Assembly (NCBI GenBank): GCA_045641605.1
Contig: JAZUHG010000032.1
Location: 1-11,968, forward strand
Direction: 5' to 3'
DNA: 11,968 bases
DNA from: Equivita sp045641605
GTDB taxonomy: Bacteria; Actinomycetota; Coriobacteriia; Coriobacteriales; Eggerthellaceae
Shown: one piece after another, positions 1 through 6,824 of the stretch
How the letters are laid out: the number at the start of each line of letters is the position of its first letter
How positions within the stretch are numbered: position 1 is the first letter of the stretch
Program-made: the position numbers and the translations under genes
Notes under the pieces: generated by a model
Told to the model about the DNA's origin: nothing
What the model saw: the letters and a program-made list of their open reading frames with translations, nothing else
The model's database searches: none

Positions 1-1036
1 TTACTTTTGACAGGTCTGGACCAGTAGACAAATTTATGCAATCTTGAAACATGGACTGACAACCATTAGATCCAATAGTGATTATACTTGACAAGCTAGA
101 TACATTCATTAGCTCTTTGCAACCCTGAAACATTGATTGACAGCCACTGTCGGCAATAGAAGTTACTTTTGACAATCCTGATATTGTTGTTAACGCATTG
201 CAACCCTGAAACATAATATAGCAACCTTTCAAATTAATTTGGACGGTTTTTTGCATGCAGTCAATTTCTAAAAGATTTTTGCAATCTTGAAACATTGATT
301 GGCAAGCTTGATTATTAATTGTTGTAATTTTTGAAAAACAAGAAACTTTTTTTAGTGCCTTACAATCCTGAAACATTGACTGACAGGCACTACCACCAAC
401 AAAATTTGTTTCTAAAAGAACTGAAGCTTCTGTTATGGACATACAACCTTGAAACATTGATAGACAGCCGCTTCTTTCAATAGAAATTACATTTGGCAAT
501 TCAATCATTCCTGTTAGTTTTGCACAATCTTGAAACATGGAGTGACAACCCTCAGATCCGATAGAGCTTACGTTTGACAGGCTAGGTACATTCATTAGTT
601 CCTTACAACCCTGAAACATTGACAAACAACCATTTGCATCAACAGAAATTGTTTCTGACAATCCTGATATTTCTTTTAGCGCTTCACACCCTTCGAACAT
701 GAAATAACAGCTGCCTTCTCCTATATCTGAAATTTTTGATAAACAAGAAGCTTTTGCTAATGCCTTGCAACCCTGAAACATATATTGGCAAGAATTCTTA
801 TTAAGTGATGTAATCTTTGATAGACCCACAACTTCATTTAGGGACGTGCAGCCCTGAAACATGTTTGAACATCCAGCTTCTCCTATAGATGTCACGTCAG
901 ACAAATTAATCACTCCCTTAAGATTTTGACACCCTTGAAACATTGATTGACAGCCGTTGAGGGCAATCGATGTAACGTCAGACAAGTCTGGAGCAGATGA
1001 TAAATTTATACAATCTTTAAACAAATATCTCATACA
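1..1036 (-). repeat. Tandem 81-bp (27-residue) coding repeats in perfect register
   Basis: The Met codon of the MFQGC/MFQDC motif recurs at forward positions 50, 131, 212, 293, 374, 455, 536, 617, 698, 779, 860 and 941, exactly 81 bp apart. A degenerate unit (LFKDC) is at 1022, still in register. No unit has an indel. Each of the twelve regular units has two cysteines, one three residues before the Met and one four residues after it, giving a regular C-x6-C pair per repeat. The DNA is diverged between units but keeps short identical cores around GAAACAT, so the array is old but held at a fixed length. The leftmost unit is cut by the window edge. Confidence 0.9.
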
Positions 1037-1546
1037 ACAAAAACCTATCGAGGAGTCATTCCCTAACAAGCTAGTTATGTCTCCTGAAGAATCAATTAAC
1101 CCATTAGTGTTAAATACAAAATGATAATATCCGTCAAGTGAAGACAGAGTACTTCCTTCCCCCTTAAAATAGATTTTATTACCACTTGAAGGAAATTCTA
1201 ATTTTGTGCCAAACTCATATTCTGTTCAAGCGTCACCATAAGAATAAAATATCTTTTTATTTTGAGGTCATCCGAACTTGTCTATACTTACTGTTGCCGG
1301 TGTACTACCAACAGAAGTAAAGTTTAGGCAGTCTTCAATATCTTCATTGCTTGAATTTGTATTTGTTGAATCGTTACTAGCTCTTTCAACATCAAACTGT
1401 TCGCTATCATTTCCTGAGATGTCGGCAACAGCAAACTTAAAACCACATAAGACGAACAAAGAAACTATACAAACAGCCAAAACAATATGGAGTTTGCTTT
1501 TTAAGAAATTGACTATATATAATTTTTTTACATGATTACCAGCCAT
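1..1546 (-). CDS. BspA-like (DUF285-type) secreted repeat surface protein, 3' end outside window
   Basis: Likely a cell-surface or secreted protein of the BspA/DUF285 repeat family; such proteins are generally linked to adhesion, but the ligand here is unknown. Start is ATG at 1546 with AAAGGAA four bases upstream. Residues 1-41 hold a basic start and a hydrophobic stretch ending near FAVA, a signal peptide or anchor. Residues about 42-80 are Ser/Asn/Asp rich. Residues about 80-165 form the family's pre-repeat beta domain, with DAWTEYEFG and SSGDITSLL, resembling the usual GxTWTxYxxG and GNIxSL patterns. From about residue 170 there are twelve 27-residue repeats of the form GCQSMFQGCxxLxxxxxLSxxTSI, plus a degenerate first one. 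The frame is open for 515 codons only if two TGA codons (1268-1270, 1226-1228) are read as Trp. The frame stays open to the left edge, so the C-terminus and any anchor are unseen. It diverges from the DJ-1 gene. Confidence 0.85.
1226..1228 (-). other. In-frame UGA read as Trp (residue 107, BspA-like protein)
   Basis: TGA sits in SYGDA-[UGA]-TEYEFG. BspA-family pre-repeat domains commonly read DGxTWTxYxxG at this place, so Trp fits well. Confidence 0.87.
1268..1270 (-). other. In-frame UGA read as Trp (residue 93, BspA-like protein)
   Basis: TGA lies between KFG and PQN in the pre-repeat domain, and the frame stays open on both sides. Trp is compatible here but is not a position I know to be conserved, so this site supports readthrough more than it identifies the residue. 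Confidence 0.8.
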
Positions 1547-1550
1547 TATT

Positions 1551-1557
1551 TTCCTTT
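1551..1557 (-). promoter_or_regulatory. Ribosome binding site of the BspA-like gene
   Basis: On the minus strand AAAGGAA lies four bases before the ATG at 1546. It sets the start and puts the basic-hydrophobic signal sequence at the N-terminus. Confidence 0.65.
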
Positions 1558-1590
1558 CATTTTATAAATAGCATGTTTAATGATTTCTTT

Positions 1591-1596
1591 ATTATA
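1591..1596 (-). promoter_or_regulatory. Candidate -10 box for the BspA-like gene
   Basis: A perfect TATAAT on the minus strand, about 45 bp before the start codon. No clear TTGACA-like box is seen at the expected distance. A second TATAAT on the same strand (1625-1630) is an equally plausible choice. The whole 1547-1683 interval is AT rich and holds no gene. Confidence 0.35.
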
Positions 1597-1653
1597 AAGC
1601 ATTTTTTTATTATCGTTTCATGATATTATATGTGAATCCTGAAACTTCAAAGT

Positions 1654-1659
1654 TATAAT
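1654..1659 (+). promoter_or_regulatory. Candidate -10 box for the DJ-1/glycerate kinase pair
   Basis: A perfect TATAAT on the plus strand, 24 bp before the start codon. The best -35 at normal spacing (GTGAAT, 1632-1637) matches only three of six consensus bases. The short leader leaves no room for a riboswitch. Confidence 0.45.
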
Positions 1660-1671
1660 ATAAACGAACTC

Positions 1672-1678
1672 AAGGAGG
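1672..1678 (+). promoter_or_regulatory. Strong Shine-Dalgarno of the DJ-1-family gene
   Basis: AAGGAGG lies five bases before ATG 1684, a near-perfect anti-SD match and the strongest site in the window. Confidence 0.8.
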
Positions 1679-1683
1679 AAATC

Positions 1684-2232
1684 ATGAAAAAGGTAATCTT
1701 ATTTTTAGCTGACGGCACCGAAGAGTGCGAAGCGCTTATAACTGTTGACTTGCTCCGAAGAGCTGGTCTCGACGTCACAACTGTCTCTATTATGGACGAT
1801 ATTAAAGTAAGAACTTCGAGTGACATTGTGGTTGAAGCTGATGTAATGATCGATGGCGTTAATCTAGATGAAGCCGATATGCTGGTACTTCCTGGTGGTA
1901 TGCCGGGCACTAAATATCTAGGCGAATGTGAGCATCTTTGTAATAAGGTCGTTGAGTTTAATGAGGCCGGCAAGAAACTTGCTGCAATTTGTGCCGCCCC
2001 TAGCGTTCTTGGAAAACTTGGAGTCTTGAAAGGCAAAAAGGCAATTTGCTACCCTGGCTTCGAAGATGCATTAGAGGGTGCAACAATTAGCGATGTTGAC
2101 CCGGTAACCGACGGCAATGTAACAACAGCTAGTGGCCTTGGACACGCTATTCCTTTTGCCTTAGAAATCATCAAGGTATTAATCGACGAAGAAACCGCAA
2201 ACAAAGTTGCTTCGGAAATCGGATATATATAA
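1684..2232 (+). CDS. DJ-1/PfpI (YajL-type) family protein
   Basis: A 182-residue protein of the DJ-1/ThiJ/PfpI superfamily, the normal size for the YajL/DJ-1 branch. The N-terminus has a Rossmann-like first strand followed by ADGTEECEAL, giving the conserved Glu at residue 14. The nucleophile elbow AAICAAPSVLG places the reactive Cys at 103, and PGGMPG at 70-75 is typical of the fold. The Pro at 124 (CYPGFE) is in the usual place, but the His seen next to it in human DJ-1 is absent. Family members have been described as chaperones, glyoxalase III enzymes or disputed protein/nucleotide deglycases; sequence alone does not choose between them. No signal peptide, so cytoplasmic. It leads a two-gene unit: the glycerate kinase starts inside its 3' end. 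The stop is TAA and there is no internal TGA. Confidence 0.92.
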   Translation: MKKVILFLADGTEECEALITVDLLRRAGLDVTTVSIMDDIKVRTSSDIVVEADVMIDGVNLDEADMLVLPGGMPGTKYLGECEHLCNKVVEFNEAGKKLAAICAAPSVLGKLGVLKGKKAICYPGFEDALEGATISDVDPVTDGNVTTASGLGHAIPFALEIIKVLIDEETANKVASEIGYI

Positions 2233-3325
2233 GATTGTCTCAACGGCCATTGAGGCTGTACTGCCCGACAAAAGTGTCGAAGAAGCTTTATCTTCTCTTC
2301 AACTCGAAGGAAATATCCATATTGTCGCAATTGGTAAAGCTGCCTGGCTCATGGCAAGCGCGGCTAGCCACGCTCTCGATGATAAATATGTTGGTGGTAT
2401 ATGTATTACCAAATATGCACATTCCCAGGGTGACATCCCCAGAATTAAGATCTTTGAAGCAGGACATCCCACCCCCGACGCAAACACCGTTAAAGCTACA
2501 CAAGCAGCAATTGACTATGTTCAACGTTTAGACGAAGATGACACAATTTTATTTCTTGTTTCTGGAGGTGGCAGCGCCTTGTTTGAATGTCCTAATTGCT
2601 CTTTAGAAGAATTTATCAAAATAAATGACGAACTTCTTGCGAGCGGTAAAGACATTAAGGAAATAAACTCTATTCGCAAACAATATTCGAATGTAAAGGG
2701 CGGCAAATTCGCAGAAATTTGTAAACCTGCAAAAGTTATTAACTTAATTTTGTCTGACGTTTTAGGCGATGACTTAAAGTCTATAGCTTCGGGTCCTACG
2801 ATCGCCGAAGGTGTCGATTCTTGCTTGGTTGGCAACCTACCTAAATTAATTAGTGCCGCAGTTAGGGCATGCGAAGAATTGGGTTATAAACCGATTGTTG
2901 TCAACGAAAGTATGACTGGAATTGCACGAGAAGAGGCAGAGATCTTTGCTCACGAAGCACTAAAATACGCTGACCAACCAGAGAAGATTGCTCTTATCTC
3001 TGGCGGTGAAACAGTTGTAAAACTAACGGGAACTGGTAAGGGCGGAAGAAATCAAGAATTCGCCCTGGCCTGCGCTCCCCTTATTAAAGGTAAAAGCATC
3101 ACAATATTTAGTGTAGGTAGCGACGGAACCGACGGCCCCACAGATGCTGCTGGCGGTTACGTTAATGGCAAATCCATGGAATTATTCCGCGAAGCAGGTA
3201 TAGACGTGCAAAAATATCTTGACAATAATGATAGCTATCACGCACTAAAGGCTACAAATCAGCTAATAATAACCGGTCCAACGGGGACAAACGTCAACGA
3301 CATTGCTGTAGCTTTAATTAACTAA
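2207..3325 (+). CDS. Glycerate kinase, MOFRL/DUF4147 type (TtuD-like)
   Basis: Phosphorylates glycerate with ATP; this family is usually reported to give 2-phosphoglycerate, which enters lower glycolysis. Visible motifs: GKAA with the conserved Lys at 44, EAGHPTPD at 84-91, VSGGGSALFE at 118-127, KGGRNQE at 278-284, the MOFRL signature GSDGTDGPTDAAGG at 304-317, and the terminal ITGPTGTNVND. The protein is 372 residues against roughly 410-450 for relatives. The gap is at residues 197-210, where SGPT is followed almost at once by CLVGN; relatives have about 45 more residues there. The start is TTG 2207, overlapping the upstream gene by 26 nt, chosen because LRKSDIYKIVSTAIEAVLP matches the family N-terminus. 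No good SD is visible, so coupled translation is likely. It ends in TAA and overlaps the symporter gene's end by 12 nt. Confidence 0.93.
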   Translation: MLRKSDIYKIVSTAIEAVLPDKSVEEALSSLQLEGNIHIVAIGKAAWLMASAASHALDDKYVGGICITKYAHSQGDIPRIKIFEAGHPTPDANTVKATQAAIDYVQRLDEDDTILFLVSGGGSALFECPNCSLEEFIKINDELLASGKDIKEINSIRKQYSNVKGGKFAEICKPAKVINLILSDVLGDDLKSIASGPTIAEGVDSCLVGNLPKLISAAVRACEELGYKPIVVNESMTGIAREEAEIFAHEALKYADQPEKIALISGGETVVKLTGTGKGGRNQEFALACAPLIKGKSITIFSVGSDGTDGPTDAAGGYVNGKSMELFREAGIDVQKYLDNNDSYHALKATNQLIITGPTGTNVNDIAVALIN

Positions 3326-4786
3326 TCTCTTTTTTCTTTCAGCTTCAATTTCTTTTCGAGTAACATGTCAGCAATCAAGCTTTGGATATCCCTTATGCTC
3401 GTCCACATAAAAAACAGGATTTAAGCCTTGCTTCTTCTGATTGTCAAAATCCTTTAGCAGCCTAAAGACTCACTTACCTAAGAAGAATAATGACAAAATA
3501 TTAATGATAGCCATGACTCCCATGAAGATATCAGCAATACCTCAAGCAAGGTCAAGACTCATCATCGATCCCATAATAATTGGAAGTAAGCATAATACGC
3601 GGAAGACCTTCAAAGCTTTTTCGCTCTTTGATATAAATGCAAAGTTGCTCTCGACATATGAATAGTTGCCAATTATGCTACTAAAAGCAAAGAAGAAAAT
3701 TGCAACCGTCATGAAGTGAATCCCAAACTCTCCTACTGTACTTGTTAGAGCTTGCTGAACAAGAGGCATTCCGTTTAGAGCATAAGCAGCATCTGGTTGC
3801 TGAACAACATAAATCATAACCATAAAAGCAGAGCTTGTACAAATAAAGAATGTGTCGATGTAAGCAGATAGCGACTGAATTAAACCTTGCTTTACAGGAT
3901 GAGTTACACTGGCACTTGCTGCTGCATTTGGAGCAGAACCCATTCCAGCTTCGTTAGATAGAAGACCTCTCTTAGTACCGTAGAGCAATGCTGCCCCAGC
4001 CGTACCGCCAAGAATCGATTCAATGCTAAATGCATTATTAAACATAACTGCAAAAACTTCGCCCATTGAACCAAGATTTGTAAATATAGTTAAAAGCGCA
4101 AGTGCTATATAAAGTAGTGCCATAAAAGGAACAATTACCGAAGACACATTGCCAATTGATTTCATTCCACCAAAAATTGTTAATGCGGTTAAAACCATAA
4201 TGATAAGGCCAGCAATAATATGTATATTGTTTATCCCAATTGGAGCATCTTGAAAATAATAATCCAATGCAGAAACAGCATTAAATGTTTGAAGCCCATT
4301 AAAGCCTACCGCAAAAGCAAGCATTAAAGCAACAGCAAAAACAACACCTAGCCATCGCTTACCTAATCCTTGCTCGATATAATAAGCTGGGCCTCCTCTA
4401 AAGCCACCTTTTTTGTTCTTTCTCTTAAATAGCTGCGCTAAAGTTGATTCGGCAAATGCCGAAGACGCACCTATAATTGCAAGTATCCACATCCAAAAAA
4501 CTGCACCTGGTCCACCCATGATAATCGCCGTAGCAATTCCTGCAATATTACCAGTACCAACACGTGAACCCGTAGAAACCATTAAAGCCTGAAAGGAAGA
4601 CATTGTCTTCTTTCCAGGAGTAGCTTTTTTATCCTTGACATATTTAAACATGTCAGGAATCCATCTAATTTGAATGAACTTTGTTCGAATGCTGAAATAT
4701 AAACCGCAAAGCAATAAAAGACCAACGATTATTACGGCATACATCCAATCATCGACTTGTTGAACTAATGCGGTAAATGCATCCAT
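3314..4786 (-). CDS. Sodium:alanine/glycine symporter, AGCS family
   Basis: A polytopic membrane carrier importing alanine or glycine with Na+ (sometimes H+). It has 490 residues, the usual size. The first membrane segment is about residues 16-32, and the family signature TGSRVGTGNIAGIATAI with GGPGAVFWMW spans 72-100. Many further hydrophobic helices follow. Three TGA codons (residues 415, 439, 473) must be read as Trp. With that, the last 76 residues give the normal family end: DLAWGIADIFMG, GKWVFRLLKDF, NQKKQGLNPVF and LDCW. A standard-code reading would cut the last membrane helix and the tail. Start ATG 4786 has AAAGGA six bases upstream, inside the end of efp, and follows the efp stop by one base, so it is translationally coupled as the last gene of the unit. 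The stop is TAA at 3314-3316. Substrate (Ala, Gly or both) cannot be told. Confidence 0.93.
3368..3370 (-). other. In-frame UGA read as Trp (residue 473, AGCS symporter)
   Basis: Context PKLDC-[UGA]-HVTRK. AGCS proteins frequently end their cytoplasmic tail with a (D/E)CW motif, so Trp is expected. Confidence 0.9.
3470..3472 (-). other. In-frame UGA read as Trp (residue 439, AGCS symporter)
   Basis: Context FFLGK-[UGA]-VFRLLKDF, at the cytoplasmic end of the last membrane helix. The surrounding residues match the family end and the frame stays open. Confidence 0.87.
3542..3544 (-). other. In-frame UGA read as Trp (residue 415, AGCS symporter)
   Basis: Context SLDLA-[UGA]-GIADIFMG. The family commonly reads (D/N)(L)xWxxADxxMG just before the last membrane helix, so Trp is strongly expected. 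This is one of the most diagnostic sites. Confidence 0.92.
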
Positions 4787-4787
4787 A

Positions 4788-5348
4788 TTAAATCCTTTTT
4801 ACAAATCTTCCGTCGCGTGTATCTATCTGTACTTTGTCACCTTGATTGATATACATCGGGAGCTGAACAACTGCTCCTGTCTCTAGAGTTGCAGGCTTTG
4901 TTCCCCCTTGAACAGTGTCGCCCTTAAATCCCGGTTCTGTATCAGTTACTTCAAGCTCTACAAACATTTGAGGCTCGCAAGAAATAAGCTGGCCACCAGC
5001 ATACAGAAGTTGGCATTCATCGTTTTCTTTAAGCCATTTTGCAGCGTCTCCCAAAACTTCACTTGGGATTGTCTCCTGCTCATAAGTTGTAGTGTCCATT
5101 ACTACATAGCCACTGCCGTCGTTATACAAGTACTGAGCAGTCTTTTTTTCTACATGAATGCTTTCAAATTTTTGACCGGCATTAAAAGTGTATTCAACAA
5201 CGCGACTGGTATTAACGTCACGAAGCTTGGTGCGCACAAAAGCGGCACCCTTACCTGGTTTAACGTGTTGGAATTCAACGATAATATTAGGTTTACCGTT
5301 GTATTCAATACACATTCCGTTTTTAAAATCTGCTGTTGAAATTGACAT
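4788..5348 (-). CDS. efp: Translation elongation factor P
   Basis: EF-P binds between the ribosomal P and E sites and relieves stalling at consecutive prolines. The 186 residues are the normal three-domain length: a KOW-like N-domain (about 1-65) and two OB-fold domains. The loop that reaches the peptidyl-transferase centre is HVKPGKGAAFVRTKL with the tip Lys at 33. It lacks the second Pro (PGKGP) of the actinobacterial EF-P subfamily reported to work unmodified, so whether this Lys is modified is open. The C-terminal domain has GDTVQGGTKPATLETGA, typical of the family. The start ISTADFKNGM and DAAKWLKEND recall coriobacterial EF-P. Start ATG 5348 has AAGGAG five bases upstream, which also encodes the last Lys-Glu of Ffh. 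The Ffh stop is two bases away. Trp is encoded by TGG here. The stop is TAA, one base before the symporter start. Confidence 0.97.
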   Translation of the reverse strand: MSISTADFKNGMCIEYNGKPNIIVEFQHVKPGKGAAFVRTKLRDVNTSRVVEYTFNAGQKFESIHVEKKTAQYLYNDGSGYVVMDTTTYEQETIPSEVLGDAAKWLKENDECQLLYAGGQLISCEPQMFVELEVTDTEPGFKGDTVQGGTKPATLETGAVVQLPMYINQGDKVQIDTRDGRFVKRI

Positions 5349-5350
5349 AA

Positions 5351-6820
5351 TTACTCCTTATTCTTTTGCATTTCTTCCAGATTTTTCTTAAGCTCCATCA
5401 TCTGAGACGGGCTCATATTTTGAAGGCCTGGTATCCCCATCATACCACGCTTCTTTTTATTTTTCTTACCCTTCTTACCTTTCTTACGCCTGTTGCTAGT
5501 ATTGACAGGAACTTGCTCAAAATTAGGTATAAGCTTTTTAAGCATCTTCTTTGTTTGGTTAAAGCGCTGAATTAATATATTGACATCTTGAACCTTAACG
5601 CCAGCACCAGCAGCGATTCGAGATCTTCTGCTACCGTTAAGTATTTCGGGTTTTATTCTCTCTTCCTTCGTCATTGAATTAATAATGACGACCATGTTAT
5701 CCATTACGTGCTCATCTACTTCGCCTTGCTTCATGTTTCCTGGCATGCTCTCCATAATCTTGCCGATGCCGCCCATCCTGCCAATTTGCTTATTCATCGT
5801 AATAAAGTCATCGAGTGTGAGCTTGGCCTGAAGCATTCGCTCGGCTTGCTCTTCTTCGATCTCTTGTTGCTCTTGCTCAACAGCTGACTCAATGAGCGAA
5901 ACAACGTCGCCCATACCAAGAATTCTTTTCGCCATTCTGTCTGGATGGAACTCTTCTAATGAGTCTGGCTTCTCCCCCGAAGACACATAGATAATCGGCT
6001 TGCCGGTTACCTCTTTAATGCTAAGTGCGCCACCGCCTCGGGCATCACCATCCATCTTCGACATAATAACGCCATCAAAATCAACTTGATCGGCAAAGGA
6101 CTTGGCAACATTTAAAGCATCTTGACCAGTCATAGCATCTACAACCATCAAAGTAGAATCGGCATTAGTTGCTTGCTTGATGTTTTTAGCTTCGGTCATC
6201 ATCTCTTCGTCGACATGAAGACGTCCAGCAGTATCAACAATAACAACGTCTCTTAAGTTATCAACTGCAGCCTTAACGCCTTCTTCGGCAATCTGAACAG
6301 CAGTCTTACCGCTTCCTGAACCATTTTCGGAAAGCTTGTCGCGATAAACCATAACGTCGATATCATCAGCCAAAGACTGTAACTGGTCTGCAGCGGCAGG
6401 TCTATAAATATCACAAGCAACAAGAAGTGGACTGTGATTTTGCTTCTTTAAAAGATACGCTAGCTTAGCGGCAGCTGTTGTTTTACCAGAACCTTGCAAG
6501 CCAACAAGCATGATAACATGAGGACTTTTATTGCCTATATCTAGCTTAGCGTCTTCTTCGCCAAGCAGTTTAGTAAGCTGGTCAAGCACAACCTTCGTAA
6601 CGTTTTGCGCAGGTGTTAAAGAGTCAAGGATTTCAGCCTTTAAGCACTGCTCTTTTGTGACGTTAACGAAGTCTTTAACAACCTTAAAGTTAACATCGGC
6701 CTCAAGCAATGCTAGGCGAATTTCTCTCATGGCAGAGTTGATGTCGTCTTCGGTAAGACGACCTTTCCCCTTAAGGCCACTAAAAATTCCACCTAATCTG
6801 TCACTTAAACTCTCAAACAT
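5351..6820 (-). CDS. ffh: Signal recognition particle GTPase Ffh (SRP54)
   Basis: The protein subunit of SRP: it binds signal sequences on nascent chains and 4.5S RNA, and docks with FtsY at the membrane. It has 489 residues. The N domain is about 1-90, with REIRLALLEADVNF at 32-45. The G domain has GLQGSGKT (107-114), DTAGR (196-200) and SKMDG (254-258, in place of the commoner TKxDG), then GDARGGG. The Met-rich M domain from about 325 carries the RNA-binding SRRSRIAAGAG (398-408). A Lys/Arg-rich stretch at 444-458 precedes a short Met-rich end. There are no Trp codons and no internal TGA. The start ATG 6820 lies one base after the ftsY stop, and no Shine-Dalgarno is visible upstream, so initiation probably depends on ribosomes finishing ftsY. 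The stop TAA is two bases before efp. Confidence 0.97.
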   Translation of the reverse strand: MFESLSDRLGGIFSGLKGKGRLTEDDINSAMREIRLALLEADVNFKVVKDFVNVTKEQCLKAEILDSLTPAQNVTKVVLDQLTKLLGEEDAKLDIGNKSPHVIMLVGLQGSGKTTAAAKLAYLLKKQNHSPLLVACDIYRPAAADQLQSLADDIDVMVYRDKLSENGSGSGKTAVQIAEEGVKAAVDNLRDVVIVDTAGRLHVDEEMMTEAKNIKQATNADSTLMVVDAMTGQDALNVAKSFADQVDFDGVIMSKMDGDARGGGALSIKEVTGKPIIYVSSGEKPDSLEEFHPDRMAKRILGMGDVVSLIESAVEQEQQEIEEEQAERMLQAKLTLDDFITMNKQIGRMGGIGKIMESMPGNMKQGEVDEHVMDNMVVIINSMTKEERIKPEILNGSRRSRIAAGAGVKVQDVNILIQRFNQTKKMLKKLIPNFEQVPVNTSNRRKKGKKGKKNKKKRGMMGIPGLQNMSPSQMMELKKNLEEMQKNKE

Positions 6821-6824
6821 ATTA
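6818..6824 (-). promoter_or_regulatory. ftsY/ffh TAATATG stop-start junction without SD
   Basis: The ftsY stop TAA and the ffh ATG are separated by one T. The 20 bases before the ATG contain no purine-rich SD, unlike the efp and symporter starts. This suggests termination-reinitiation, which would tie the two interacting GTPases to a fixed synthesis ratio. The identical TAATATG joins efp to the symporter, but there an AAAGGA is present. Confidence 0.6.

Noticed and set aside
1..1036. CRISPR array or non-coding tandem repeat
   Set aside because: The 81-bp periodicity is coding: units differ at many bases, there are no identical repeats with unique spacers, and the frame is open throughout.
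1547..1683. Small RNA or small gene in the divergent gap
   Set aside because: Only 137 bp, very AT rich, with promoter-like boxes and no terminator hairpin or convincing short open frame with an SD.
4787..4800. Glycine riboswitch or leader for the alanine/glycine symporter
   Set aside because: The gene begins one base after the efp stop, so there is no room for a leader RNA.
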